Counted from the stretch's first letter, positions 1-13,363 are shown. The stretch is 64,000 nucleotides of DNA from Daphnia carinata (GCF_022539665.2 NC_081335.1:9088449-9152448); one strand, 5' to 3'. Made by a program: numbers and translations. The notes: a model not told the origin generated them from the sequence alone.

Positions 1-2272
1 TTTCATTACATATGCAAAACGCGTTCTTTGATTTATTTTGCCTTCCCCGCCCACCTTACCCCGTTACTTTTAATTTCCAAGGATTCGATTTCAAGTCGAA
101 ACCGTGTCATGTCTTTCTTTTCTTTTTCTTTTTTTTCGTAGTCGGAGAAGACCAAAAGTAGAAAAAAAAAGAGACAGTTTTTTTTTTTTTTTTTTAATTT
201 CTTTCTCGCTCAAGGTCGAGCGCGTTCGTCAACTAGAGTGTGTGTGTGTGTGTAGAGGCAACAATGGCGTTGAAGCCCGTGAAAATGGTGGAAAAATAGG
301 AGGACTTTTGTGTGTGTGTGTGTTGTTTCCCTCCCCTCCAGCCTGCGGCTCGGATGACCCCGGTCATTTTCTTTCGATGGAAAAAAAAAAAAAAAAACGA
401 AATAAAAAGAGAAAAAGAGAGAGAAGAAGAATTCCTTAAGAAAAAAAAAAAAAAAAAAGGGGAGGTAACATGTGATGCCCTGCGGCTATTGCAGTGTAGT
501 ACGCCTTTTATGACTAGACAAACCCCAACCGAGAGAGACACACGTACAACCACAACAACATGAGAAACGAAGTGAACTTTGTATTTCATCTCTTGCCGTT
601 TGCTACACACACACATACACACACACACACCACAAAAGCTATCACCACGAACCGGATCACCCGGAGAAATATTTCGAAAAAAAAAAAAGAAGATATCGGT
701 GGATCGAGAAAATGTTTTTATCGCACAGCTATTGTCAATTTAGACGAAGAAAGAAAGAAAAAAAAAAAAAACGACCTTGCCAGTTTTTTTCTATATCGAT
801 TTTTATTCCATCATTAGACGAGGCAGGCAGACCCCTCTGGTGTTGAAAGATTTTTTTTTTTTTTTCGCCCTTTTTCTTCTTCTTGGGAATAAAATAAAGA
901 TGGAGAAACAAAACAAAAAAATGGGAGGAGGTGACATGGAAAAAGGAGAGAGAGAGGGGTGAAATGTTGTGCGTCTTGAACAAGCCGTTGGGAGCTGCTG
1001 GGCGAGAAGAAGACGCTTTGAAACCATTTTCTTTTTTATGGCTTTTTTTTTTTTTTTATTTTTCGTGGCTTGTAATTAAGTTTTCGAGTCGTTATTCACA
1101 TTGGACTGGGGGCACACCTTCAAATGCGATTTGTTTCCTACGAATCTCGTTATAGAAGGTCGGATGTTGACGGTGCCACACATCGTAACCCAACTGAAAC
1201 GTTTAAACAAAACAGGTGACACAAACCCAAACTTCTTCTATTTTGCAATGATTTTTTTTTTTTTTCAAGGGCCTCTTTTAACGAAAATGTCAGACCTTTT
1301 TTTTTCATTTTGGAGAGGCGCCATTCGTGATCGAGTTTATTTCGGTCAGTCACGATCGAGTGGCCTACATCGACCCCCCTGTTTTCCTTTTTCTCTCTCT
1401 CTCTCTCTCTCTCTGTGCCTTTGGCGTACGCTGTGCGAAAACAAAACAATCGGAACAGGAGAAACCGGAATTTGTTTCATTCGCTTGACTGATTCCTACA
1501 GTTGGATGAACAACGATAAGGCCTTCCCCAGTTTTTTTTTTTTTTTACAAGCCAATCAACAGTTTCAGCGCCAGGACTACAAGCGAGGAGGGGGGGGTGG
1601 GTGTGTTATTGATTGAAACTCTCGCCTTTCCCTCTCACAAGAAACCGGAAGACAAATCCGGTAGTAACTTGAGATTGAACGTTTTCCACGTTTTTATTAT
1701 TATTATTATTTTTGCTCCCCCCTCCCCCCCGTGAACACGTTGCCAGATGGTCATTGTCTTTTGCGGTATATCGTCGCGCAAGACTCGTTTTTTCTTTCAC
1801 CGACCATCATTTTTTTTTTTCCAAGTTGCACCGCAACACGTACACCTTTGAAAAACAAAACAAAAACGAAACAAAACCGGATGACGATGTCGTTCCACTG
1901 GATGGTTCACTTTTTCCCTATCGCATCGCGTGTTTTATCTTCTTTTTTTTTTAAATAAAATAAAACGAGAGACTCTTGGTTGTCTGCCATCGTCCCTCCT
2001 TTGATGATGAAATCCGATAATGAAAATTTGAAAAGAAAGTCGTCATCGTTTGATGAAAATCAAAGTATCCGCCATTGCCAATCGTAAATTGGCTTAAATG
2101 GTTGGACCCTCACGAGTTTCTTTATCGTTTTTTGAATATTCGATAGCTCATTAGAACCGACGTTGATCTCGAACTTGAAGAAAAAAAAAAAAAACTTGAA
2201 TCATTTATTTAAAAAAAAAAAAAATGTTTTTGTGTCTGTTTTATTTATTGTATTTATTTATTTTTTTTGTAG
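1..2272 (+). other. Intron sequence upstream of the first visible plexin exon
   Basis: No exon with convincing splice sites and plexin-like coding was found here. The stretch is dominated by T runs, A runs, GT and CA dinucleotide tracts and CT tracts, and the short open frames in it are low-complexity translations (Phe/Lys/Ser runs). It ends with a T-rich polypyrimidine tract and the acceptor AG at 2271-2272. The protein downstream starts in the C-terminal part of a Sema domain, so the earlier Sema exons must lie before the window. This is therefore best read as one large intron or the end of one. Confidence 0.6.
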
Positions 2273-5037
2273 AAATTGCAAACAATCGGAGAAGATTTTT
2301 GCGGTTTGGATGTCAACACTCCGTTGGGCGGTGACGAACCCGTGTTTGAGACGGCCGTCTTCACATGGAACGAAGTCCTGTTGACGGCCGTAGTAGCCAC
2401 ATCCACGGGCGATTTCACCGTCGTCTTTCTCGGCACGTCCAAAGGACATTTGAAAAAGGTAAAAATCTCTTTTTCTTTTCTATTTCTATTTACCTTTTCT
2501 CTTTCTTTTTCCTTTTTCTTTTTTCCTTTATTATTTGGGAACATGTGTTTTATTTTTATTTATTTTTTTTTTGCCTTTTCTATTTGAACTGTCTCCGTGT
2601 GACTTCCTGCCATGCACCCCCCGCCGTTCTTTTGTTTTCTTAATGGTTTTTTTTTTTTTTTTTCCTTTGGCAGTTTTTTTTTTTTTTTTTTTTTTTTAGG
2701 GGGGGAACGAAAAAAAAAAAGAAATGTGTCTATTTTCATGTTTACCTTCTCGAGGTTAGAGGTCTTTATGAATTCCGATTTTTCTCGCTCTGGGGCCTGG
2801 AACTAGAGGAAGAGAAAAAAGAGAGGAGTTCACTGACTTGACACAAGAACAAGAAAATGATTCACGAGAGGTGAAAGCTGATGATCACGCCCTCGAGCTT
2901 TTTCTCTTGTTAGTTTGTCAATTCGTTCAAAGGTTGTGAACAGGTCAGAAGCGTGAGACGAGAGAAAACAGAAGCCAATCGTTGGTTGTTACGTTCCAGT
3001 TTTTTTTTTTTCCGTTTTCTTTGCGTGAAATGGCATGCTGGCCAGCCTTTCAATCTCTTGTTACATTATTTATCTGACAGTTTTGTTTTTTTTTTCATAC
3101 GCAAATGAACATTTAGGGCGGGTAAATTGATCTTGATTTTTTTTTTTTAACATCAAATTCTGTGTTATATTAAATATGCAAAAAAAGAAAAAATTTACTG
3201 TTGGGGGAGGGGGGAGAAAGGAAAGAAAACGATTCCCGGTGCGTTCCAGCAACGTGATAACGACACATCGTAAAAAAAAAAAAAAAAAAAAAAAAACGAT
3301 ACTTTTTATTTTTTTTTTTTATCGTTTTGCCCATTGGGCGAATTGTTTGAAGAACAATATCCATTTCCTAGTATTTATTTATTTATTTATTTCCCCCCCC
3401 CCCCCCCCCCCCCCCCAATTGGGAAAACACCTGCCTTTTCTTTTAAAATTCCAAGTTCCACAATCGAATCGATGTAGCGAAAAACAATTGCAAAGTCGAT
3501 TGGGTTTCTTCTTTTTGTGAACGTCTTTTAATGGAAATCATCGTCCGGAAAATGATTTTTAAGGTGTTCGCACAGGGGGAGGGGAGGGAGAAAGCGCACC
3601 TCGTTGAGCAATGACCAAAAAAAAAAAATTGGATTTTGGATGCAAAAAAAAAAAAATAAAAAGAAAGAAGTCAATTTTCATCTAAAAATAATAAAACGAC
3701 GACTTGATTTTTTTTTTTTTTTTTGTTTGTCTTATAGATGGTGGTGGGAAATGTCAAAGGAGACGGCGGAGGTCGAGGAGCCTTCGAGTACGGTGACATT
3801 ACCGTGGACGAAGGAAGCCGCGTTTCATCCGATCTGGTCTTTGATCCGCAGCGGATGCATCTCTACGCCATGACGGAACGCAAAGTACTAAAATCAATAC
3901 ACTTTGCACGTTCATTTGCAATTTGCCAAATGGATCAAAAAAAACAAAAAAAAACAAAACAAAAAACAAACGTTGGCCTGACATTTTGTTTTCGTATTTT
4001 TTTAAAGGTGACCAAAGTTCGCGTCCAGGATTGCGGCGTGTACAAGACGTGCGGCGAATGCCTCGGAGCCCGCGACCCCTATTGCGGATGGTGTTCCCTG
4101 GAAAACAAGTAAAAACCGTCTGCCCCGTTATACCAGGAAACACGACCCTTCCGCTGTATTTGGCTAATGTTTTGCCTTTTTTTTTTTTTTCTTTTTATTG
4201 TGTCTTGGGTGTGCAGGTGCAGTTTGCGAAGCGATTGTCAAGATGCGGCCAAGGATCCGCTCTACTGGATTTCTTACAAGAGCGGAAGGTGCACCACCAT
4301 CACTTCCGTCACGCCCAACCAGATCCAACGGACCACAGCTCGCACGGTACGTCGTACCATCTTTCTTTTTTTTTTTTAAACAAATGGTCCGCCTATTTTC
4401 TTTGTTTGTACATTTATATATATATATATATATTTTTTTTTTTTTGCCTTTTAACTGTTGAATGGGCAGCTCTCGTTGGTGATTGACAATCTACCAAAGT
4501 TTTCGGGCCAGCTCCAGTGCGCCTTTTCAGCATTTGGCAAGACGCTGTTGACGAACGCGACAAGGACGGCCAATGGCGTCAGCTGTACAACACCTCGCAC
4601 CGATCACATACCGGCCAATCCGATTGGACAACGTGAGAGAGTCATTTTTTTTTTTTTTTTTTTAATTAATTTTTTTGTTCCCAGTGCGTTTTTCACGCTA
4701 GATGGCCTTATTGTTCATTTTCCACTTTGCTTCACTTAATTTTTTTATTTTATTTTTCGTTTGCCCTTTTTTCCGGTTGATGAGCGTGGAACCTTTGGCT
4801 ACTGTCGTTGCAGCTGTTGCCTCCCGTCTCTCTCTCTCTCTCTCTCTCCTTCTCCCCCACTTCAAATCTCGCCTTTCACTCTCTTTGCAAGCTTCACACG
4901 TGTCTCCTTTCTCTCGGAATCCACCCCGCTTCCCTCTCCTTTCGTCTTCCTCCCCGTCTAGCATCGAAAAATACAGAAACGATCGCAGTGCGGAGGGTGG
5001 GGCTCGTGATCGATAAGTTGGGGGCCTCCGGGTTCTC

Positions 5038-5073
<36 letters not shown>

Positions 5074-5508
5074 CTCTGGTTTCTACTTGGCAGTCGGTAG
5101 ACTTTGTACTTTTCATGTTTGCCAATGTTGAACTTGAAGAATTAGGAGCGAAATCATAGAAAACAACACACACATGAAAAAAAAAAAAAAAAAAAAATCA
5201 ATAGAGATCATCTTGAACACGTTTTTTTTAAAATTTTTTTTTTTAAACAAAATCTTTCCTTGCAGGGGCTTCTGTTCTGTCCGTTTGAAAAAAAGAAAAA
5301 GGGATGATACTCATTAGTATTGAAGATGGGTCGCAGTCCGTCTCAACTAACTTGATCAAATCAATTCGAGCGAAAACTAAGCGCGGGATAGGAAAAAAAA
5401 AAATAATAAAAACTTTTGCTCAACGGCGACAAGTTCGTTTGATGAGAACGAAAATCGACTTCACCCTCCACCGCCTTTTTTTTTTTTTTTTTTTTTTTCT
5501 CTTTCTCT

Positions 5509-5542
<34 letters not shown>

Positions 5543-6420
5543 TTTTAATGATTGTATTATTTATGCATGAGCGTTCAAGTCGCCCGCCACGTTTGCATTG
5601 AGGGGGTTGCAAGCTCAGAGGGAGAGGAGGAGGAGGAGGGGGGGGACTACATAAATAGGATTTGGTCGATGATCAACGTTAGGACCATTTAGGAAATTGA
5701 GTTATTCGATTTTTTCTATTTTCTTTACCGGCCTTTTTTTTTTGTGGGGGTGGGGGGGGTGTAGGGCCGAGGCAGTTACAGTCCCCCCGTATCGATCCCC
5801 CCTCCGTACACAGAACACATACACAGAGGTGCTTCCGACTGTGAAGCGTGATTCATCTTGTACCTTTTTTCTTTCTTTTTCTTTCTTTCTTTCTTATCTG
5901 GCTACTTTACCTCCGCCAAGAAAAAAAAAATTGAAAGACGACACATCAAAAGGGAAAAGAAATTTTTTTTTTTTTTTCCCTTCGTCTCACCTGAAATTTG
6001 CCCACCCCCTAAAAAGAAAAGAAAAAAAAAAGATTGGCTTCGTGGATCGTTTTCGCGATCACGAGCTTGATAGGACGTGACTGTTCAATCATTGGCTATA
6101 AAAAAAAAATTAAGGAAATTTTGTTCTTTTATTTTTTTTTTGATTTCAACACACAGATCATTTCACGGCCAAATTGTCGGTGAGGACGACGACGGGCCCT
6201 GATTTCGTGGCCACTAATTTCACATTTTTCGACTGCGCCACCTACACTTCGTGCACGGAATGCGTCTCTTCGCCATTTCCGTGCGATTGGTGCGTGGACG
6301 GACATCGATGCACCCACGACACGGCCGAAAATTGCCGCAACGACATTCTCGTCAGCGGCGTCAACGTAAGTCGCATCTTTTTTTTTTTTTTTTTTTTCCC
6401 TTTAAAAAATTGCTTTAATT

Positions 6421-6452
<32 letters not shown>

Positions 6453-7446
6453 TTTTTGCAGAGGATCGGGCCGAGCATCCGCAGTGGACCGGGATTCTGT
6501 CCGCGAATCAACGCGACGGCCAGCGTTTCTACGGAGATTCTCGTGTCTCACGGCGACAAGAAGAGTATCAAGGTCAAAGTGGAGAATATTGCCCAGTTTA
6601 TCGCGCAGACCAATTTCGTCTGTCAGTTCAACATCGAGGGACGGGTGACGGACGTTCCGGCCCAGCTCCTCGGCGACATCATTTACTGCGACGACATGGA
6701 GTTTACGTATTCGTCGCGGGCGCCCAACATCACGGCCACGTTCGCCGTCATCTGGGGCGGATCCAAACCCCTGGACAATCCCGACAACGTCCACGTCCTC
6801 ATCTATCGCTGCAGAGAAATGGCCGACAATTGCGGACTCTGCCTCGCCCTCGCTGACAAATACCTCTGCGGATGGTGTCAGACGTCCGACAAGTTCGTTG
6901 TTCTGTCTCGCAGTCAGATGGGCGTTGACCAAAATTGATTTTCTTCATTTTTGGATTTTTTTTTTTTTGATTAGGTGCGAAGTGAGGGAACAGTGCGATC
7001 GTAGTGGAATCGGCGGATCAGTTTCGGTGGCGACGGGAGCGCCTTGGTTGGATCGAGACCAAATCTGTCCAAACCCTGAGGTTTGTTTATGTTTTTTTTT
7101 TTTTTTTTCTGTTTTGAAAATCCAGAATTTTTCCAAAATCTTTAGCAAAGAGAGAGAGAGAGAGAGAGAGATCTGGTTTGGCAACTTTCTCCTTTTTTTT
7201 TTTTTTTTTTCTTCTCTCTTTAACGTTTGGTCATTGCTTCCAAAAAAGGAACCAACAACAAAAAAAAACAAAAAAAAAAATCAATCAATTTCACGTTCTC
7301 TTTTGTGTGTGACGAGAGAGAGAGAGAGAGAGACAATACCCATATGGCGCTTTCTCTATTTTTCAATCTTGACGTAATCAGAGTGAAAGTTTTTGTCCTA
7401 ACCCGTTTTTCATTTGTTTCTTCTTCTTCTCCTCCTATTTGTTAAA

Positions 7447-7527
<81 letters not shown>

Positions 7528-8664
7528 ATAAGAAACAAGAAGACTAATCATTATTATTTTTTTTTTTTTTGTTGAATTTCGACAGGTGAAATGGTTCGAC
7601 CCGCGACTGGGCCCGTGGGAAGGCGGAACCAACGTGACGATCGAGGGTGTCAATCTGGGCAAGACGTTTAGCGACATTGCCGCCGGAATCACAGTGGCCG
7701 GCATGCCGTGCCACCCCTACGAAGAGCTCTACGTCCAAACGCGACGGATCGTCTGCCTGGTGGACAGCCCCAAAACGAGCGAATCTCGGCGAGGGCCCGT
7801 CATCGTCCGCGTCTCCAATTTTAAAGGCGAATCGGCCGACTATTACGAATTTGTCAATCCAATCATCGAATCGATCCATCCGAGCCGCGGCCCGCTCTCT
7901 GGCGGCACTCAATTGACGATTCGAGGACAGTTCATGAACGCCGGCAGTTCCATCCAGGCCGTCATCGATCCGGCACTGGCCTGCGCCATTGTCAGCACCA
8001 ACGCCACTCATGCCATCTGCCGGACAAGCGCCTCGAATCGGCTCCGTAGCGGAGAGCTGCACATGTCGTTCGACCGTGGAGTCCGCCGCTACACTCGACA
8101 AATGTACCAATACGTCGAAGATCCGACGATCGAGTACGCCGAATCGGGCGTCGTTAGCCAAGTCAAGGTGCCCAAAGGCATCCCCGCAGGCGGCATCATC
8201 ATCTCGGTCGCCGGCAACAATTTGGAATACATTCAGGTGAAAAGGATAATGTTGTCCTCTATTATAATTAAATTGTCATTCGTTATTAATATTGATTTTT
8301 CGTTCTGCTTGACGGCGATCACAAATAGGAACCCAAGATGTTTGTCCGCTATCGAGACGTGGTCCACTCGAGTAGTTGCCAGGTGCTGTCCAATCAGAGG
8401 ATGGAGTGCCGGTCTCCTTCGGTGCCCGTCCTCGGCCAGCAGATATCGCCCGAGGAGCCACTTTTACTCGACTATGGATTTTTGATGGATGATGTGCGGA
8501 CGGTACGCAACTTATCGCACTCGCCCAGGTACTACAAGTTCGAACTCTACCCGGATCCCGTTTACGAGAAATTTGACGAAGAAATCAAGTATTACAAGAG
8601 CGACTATTTGACCATCAACGGCATCAACTTGGATCGAGCCTGTCAGGTACGCAAAAACTTCCAC

Positions 8665-8704
<40 letters not shown>

Positions 8705-11221
8705 ACTGGAACAATTGTTTAAAATGGATTTGGAACGAATTTTTTTTAGGAGAACGACGTGGAGGTATCGATTGGAACGGCGCCGTGCAACGTGACGTCG
8801 CTCTCCAGGAATCAGTTGACGTGTCGTCCTCCTCCAGCCCAACCGCCAGCCGCCGGATCCAACCCTAACGACGCGCCCGAGGTTGTGGTCGTTGTCGGCC
8901 GGAGCCTCCGTTACGTCATCGGCAAGTTGAGCTACGATTCGCCCAACAGCGGCGAGGGCCAGCTACCCAAGTCTGTCATCATCGGCGTCACGATCGGCTG
9001 CGGCGTTTTGGTCTTTGTCTTCATCTGCGTCGTCATCGCCTACCGTCGCAAGTCGACCGAGAGCTCGCGCGTCCTCAAGAGCATGCAGGAGCACATGGAC
9101 ACGCTGGAACTGCAGGTGGCCGCCGAGTGCAAAGAGGCCTTCGCCGAGCTCCAAACGGAAATGACGGACCTGACGTCGGACCTGACATCTGGCGGCATCC
9201 CTTTCCTCGACTACCGCACCTACGCCATGAAGATCCTTTTCCCCTCGATGGAGGAGCACACGCTCTTGCAATGGGAACGGCCGGAGCTGCTGCGCAAGGA
9301 CAAGCCGCTGCGTCTCTTTGGCCAGCTTTTGATGAACAAGACATTCCTCCTCCTCTTTATCCGCACGCTGGAGAGCAACCGCTATTTCTACATGCGCGAC
9401 CGCGTCAATGTCGCCTCGCTCATCATGGTGACGCTCCAGAGCAAAATGGAGTATTGCACCGACATTTTGAAGACGCTGCTGGCCGAGCTGATTGAGAAGT
9501 GCATGGAGGGCAAGAGCCACCCCAAGTTGCTGCTGCGTCGCACCGAGTCGGTGGCCGAGAAGATGCTCTCTGCCTGGTTCACCTTTTTGCTCTACAAGTT
9601 CCTGCGCGAGTGCGCCGGCGAGCCGCTCTACCTCCTCTTCCGCGCCATCAAACACCAGGTGGACAAGGGACCGGTGGACTGCGTCACGTCCGAGGCCCGC
9701 TACTCGCTCTCTGAAGAGAAGCTCATCCGCCAGTCGATCGAGTACAAGATCATGACCGTCTACGTCTCGATTTCGCCGCAGACGATCTACGTCAGCGGAC
9801 TCGAAGCCCACACGGACAACACGGACACGCCCGTCAAGGTCCTCGACTGCGACACGATCGTCCAGGTCAAAGACAAGGCGTTCGACACCATCTACCGCTC
9901 GACGCCTTACAGCCAGCGTCCCCGCAAAGAGGATCTCGACCTCGAGTGGCGGACGGGCACGTCGGGCCGGCTGGTGCTCTACGACGAGGACTCTACTTCC
10001 AAAGTGGAGGGCGACTGGAAGAAGCTCAACACGCTGGCTCACTACCGCGTGCCGGACGGCGCCCTCTTGACGCTCATTCCCAAACAGTCGTCCATGTACA
10101 ACCTGTCGATCCTGTCGGATCAGCACCGCGGCGGCGCCGCCGACAAGGGCCACCACCACCACCACCACCACCACTACCACCACAAGTACGAGACGCTCAA
10201 CCTCAACTTGTCGAAATTCAGTTCGGCCAGTCCGCCTATGAGCCGGGCTACGTCGCCCATGAACCACCACGGCGATCGGAGCCACGGCGGTGGCGGTGGC
10301 GGCGGCGGAGGAGGAAACCACGGGACTCACGACCGCGGTGGCGACCAAGATCCCAGCGTCAAAGTGTGGCATCTGGTCCGTCATCACGACCACGACAACA
10401 ACCGCAAAGATGGCGACCAACGAGGCAATAAAATGGTTTCCGAGATTTACCTGACGCGGCTCCTCTCCACAAAGATAACGCTGCAGAAATACGTGGACGA
10501 TCTCTTTGAGACCATCTTCAGCATCGCCAACAGGGATCCGCCCTGCCGCTGGCCATCAAGTACATGTTTGACTTTTTGGACGACCAGGCTCTGCAGCACG
10601 GCATCACGGATCCGGAGGTGGTCCACACGTGGAAATCCAACAGTTTGCCTCTGCGCTTCTGGGTCAATCTCATCAAGAATCCCAACTTTGTCTTTGACGT
10701 CCACAAGTCCAATATTGTTGACTCGTGCCTCTCGGTCGTCGCTCAAACATTTATGGATTCGTGCTCAACTTCCGACCATCGACTGGGCAAGGACTCGCCC
10801 AGCTCCAAGCTCCTCTTCGCCAAAGACATACCCGTTTACAAGGAATGGGTAGAGCGATACTACGCCGACATCAAGGTGAGGCTATTTTTTTTTTTTTTTT
10901 TTTTTTTTGAAGAAGAAGAAGAAGAAGAAGAATTATAAATTTCATCCCTCTAATTGCTAATTATTTATTATTTACGATGAACAGACGATGGCGGCCATCT
11001 CCGATCAGGATATGAACGCGATGCTTGCCGAAGAGTCTCGCCAGCACACGGTCGACTTCAACGTCAATTGCGCCCTGCAGGAGTTGTACAACTACGCCGA
11101 TCGCTACTATGAGCAGCTGATGATGGCACTAGAGGAAGACGAATTTTCGCAAAAGCAACGACTGGCTTATCGACTGGAGCAAGTGCGAAATCTCATGGCC
11201 GCTGAAATGGGCAGCCCTTGA
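2273..11221 (+). CDS. PlexA: Plexin A, 3' portion (12 exons), semaphorin receptor
   Basis: Transmembrane semaphorin receptor for axon guidance. Exons read: 2273-2458, 3738-3884, 4008-4108, 4217-4346, 4470-4632, 6157-6365, 6462-6892, 6975-7080, 7586-8236, 8329-8646, 8750-10875, 10985-11221. All have GT-AG borders and compatible phases, giving about 1600 residues. Order: end of the Sema domain (exons 1-2); Cys-rich PSI modules (for example [15 protein letters not shown] in exon 3, [14 protein letters not shown] in exon 6, and exons 7-8); IPT/TIG domains in exons 9-11; a membrane segment at about 8973-9044; then the juxtamembrane helix and the split RasGAP domain. The GAP region keeps [13 protein letters not shown] and LPLRFWVN, which hold the two GAP arginines. 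It ends with TGA at 11219-11221. Family plexins are about 1900-2000 residues, so roughly 350 N-terminal residues are missing upstream. Exon 11 needs one extra base near 10533 to stay in frame. A-type rather than B-type is judged from the cytoplasmic region. Confidence 0.93.
2459..3737 (+). repeat. Plexin intron with A, T and C homopolymer tracts
   Basis: A 1.28-kb intron between the first two visible exons. It holds several T runs of 10-25 bases around 2650-2700, an A run of about 25 at 3271-3296, and a C run of about 25 at 3393-3417 that follows an ATTT repeat. No coding or RNA gene was seen in it. Confidence 0.8.
4633..6156 (+). repeat. Large plexin intron with microsatellites
   Basis: A 1.5-kb intron. 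It holds a CT repeat at about 4829-4850, a GT repeat running into a GA repeat at 5039-5073, a T run directly followed by a C run of about 30 at 5476-5539, and CTTT repeats near 5870-5890. Open frames inside are low-complexity translations only. Confidence 0.8.
7081..7585 (+). repeat. Plexin intron with GA repeats and a long poly-A tract
   Basis: The intron between exons 8 and 9 contains two GA repeats (about 7147-7171 and 7314-7333) and a CA repeat running into a pure A tract of more than 60 bases at 7460-7522. It ends at acceptor CAG at 7583-7585. Confidence 0.8.
10151..10316 (+). repeat. His-rich and Gly-rich low-complexity insert in the plexin cytoplasmic domain
   Basis: Inside exon 11, CAC/CAT codons at 10151-10183 encode a nearly pure histidine run. 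GGC/GGT/GGA codons at about 10286-10316 encode about ten glycines. They lie between the Rho-GTPase-binding part (ending [13 protein letters not shown]) and the second GAP segment ([12 protein letters not shown]). In other plexins this linker is short and variable. The frame stays open on both sides, so it is coding low complexity rather than intron. Confidence 0.75.
10533..10535 (+). other. Apparent 1-base deletion in plexin exon 11
   Basis: Up to here the exon reads ...ETIFSIANR in one frame. From here the conserved GAP C-lobe ([19 protein letters not shown]...) continues in the next frame to the donor at 10876. The break falls on a GGG run before ATCC; one more G restores the frame. No splice sites are present. 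Everything after it is highly conserved, so a sequencing or assembly error is more likely than a real null allele. Confidence 0.8.
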
Positions 11222-12087
11222 AATTGAAAAAAAGAACTGTACGAAACCTCAAAACTCGTGTGTGTGTGTGTTTTTTTTTTGTTTTTTTTTGTTTTCCTTT
11301 CATTTCGCTTGACGTCCAACATACTTTATATATTTCTGATTACAATTTCTTGGCCGGAGCAGCGAAAAATGCGCAAAACAAAAACGAAAAACAAAAAAAA
11401 AAATAATAATAATAAGGACAAATTCATATATCGTCTGTTCATTCGAGTCATATTCTGTTAGCCCCTATCCTCCACTTCCTCCTCCTCACCCCACCCTCAT
11501 TTTTTTTTTTTTTTTTTTTTTTTTAAATTCTTCTTTTAAGTGGCTATTTAAATAGGCAATAAACAAAAAGAAAAGCCGTTTCAATTTTTTTTTGGTGTGG
11601 ACACAGGAAATCTATTCGGCTTCGATCGTGGCACCTCATTCATTCCCTCTCGTGTCGTCCTACCTCCCCACTCGCCCTCCACCACTTCCACCCCCCCCAC
11701 TCTATGGACCAATCCTAATCAAGTAGCAAAGTCTTTCCACCCGCTTCACTCGTCTTCTTCAATCGCATATGACAACATTTTGAAACAGAATTTTTAACAT
11801 CGTTTTTCTTTTGTTTCTTTTCATTTCTTTTTTTTTTTCTCCTGTGCAGCGGGATGTACCCACAACAAATCTTGTTTAAAAAAAAAAAAAAAAAAAAATT
11901 TGTTTTCCCCTCACCACATCAGGATTTCATCATGTTTTCAACCTCTCCAACCCCACTCCTCTCCCCCCAACCCCCTACCTTTTTTTTTCCAAATAAATTT
12001 ACGAGCGTGCTTGCTGTATATAAACATGTGACTGTGTACTGCGAATGTACGTGTGATCTTGTCTCATTATTACCACATCCGCCAGCG

Positions 12088-12118
<31 letters not shown>

Positions 12119-12120
12119 CG
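11222..12120 (+). other. Plexin 3' UTR with candidate poly(A) signals
   Basis: Non-coding sequence after the plexin stop codon. AATAAA occurs at 11558-11563 and again at 11992-11997 on the + strand; either could end the transcript. The rest is T-rich and pyrimidine-rich. Choosing between the signals needs transcript data. Confidence 0.5.
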
Positions 12121-13363
12121 CTTTATTCCTTTGACATGTATTTTTTTTGTGTGTGTATGTGTTTGTTAATGCTGCCTGTCCAATCGAGCTCATTCGTTGA
12201 TTTGCGTAACCGGGAAATCGTTATTCGTTTGGCGATCGGGTCGAAAATGGTGATATCCGCTCGATCGTGACAGTGTGTGAATGACTTGATCGCGTGTTGG
12301 AACTTGGAGGTCGACTCATTTGTGACCGCATTCCTCGACAAAATTCGATTTGAAACAAAAACAAACAAACAAAAAAAAAAGCCGATGACTTGACAGTATG
12401 GACACAGGACGACGAATGTTAATTTTTTTTTTTTGTTCTCTTGTTTTCCCTTCTCGTGTTTTTCAAGTACAGATGAATTGCGACGACCACCTGTTTTCTT
12501 GTATACAAGTGTACAGTGACATTGATTGCATTCTTTATACATAAGTCCGTCAAAAACACCACTCATTCTTTTTTTTTTTGCAATCCGGATGTTGTTCACT
12601 AAAAAGCTATCTTTTCTCTTATCAAAATAATGCTGTGTAGTTTCCATCGCAACTGTACCTCTCGTGAGAGACACTCAATAACACGAGGATCTATTCATAA
12701 ATGATAAGACTTTTCTCTTATTTTTATCGAGTGCGCTATGAATTGGGACTTCAACTTGGCACACAAAACAGTAACGTGATAGACGAGGTAATTGCTTTAA
12801 TAAAAAGGGGACACAGGTGAAGAAAGACAAAGTGGGCAAAGAAAAATGAATAAGCCAACTGGAAAAGGGACGATCCCTAAATAATTCAGAGTGAAACGTC
12901 TTTTTGTGGTGCATTCTATTGTTAGGGGATAGTGAGCGTTTGGGTAAATGTAAATGCTATCTATCCCGTTACTTAAAATCGGACTAGAAACAATATTACA
13001 ATATTTCAAGTGGGAGATATAATGAGAAATGTCACGTACGCACAACTAGCAACACGAAACTAGCGGCATAGTCAGCGACAATAGTCGGAAAAACATGACA
13101 AGTTCAACTGTGACTGAGATTTTAAACATTGAATTGCAGTTAAAAAATGAGATAGGCAAAATACTCAGCCAGTAGGCCAAACATGGTCATTTACAAACGA
13201 AAGGCTATAAAGTTAAAGAAGGTAATTAAGAAATAGGAAAATGTCTGATATTACGGTCCAGTGGTCTTTCCTATCGTAGGCATCGGAATCCGTACCAATG
13301 TTCGTGCTCTAGCGGCTTAACACTGAACTAATACTGGCTTCTGATACTTAAGATAGATCTGGT
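12121..13363. other. Intergenic, no gene recognised
   Basis: Moderately AT-rich sequence without simple tracts as extreme as those in the plexin introns. Minus-strand open frames of 79-183 codons exist but show no known motif, no splice consistency and ordinary composition. I see nothing to annotate. Confidence 0.5.

Noticed and set aside
104..1616. Several overlapping open frames on both strands
   Set aside because: They translate poly-T, poly-A, GT and CT tracts into Phe, Lys, Val/Cys and Ser/Leu runs; low complexity in plexin intron sequence.
7457..7522. Poly-A tract as the tail of a LINE or processed gene
   Set aside because: It follows a CA repeat inside an intron, with no coding sequence or target duplication before it.
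8963..10420. 485-codon open frame on the minus strand opposite plexin exon 11
   Set aside because: It is the antisense shadow of a GC-rich conserved coding exon; its Val/Ala/Arg-rich translation shows no family motif.
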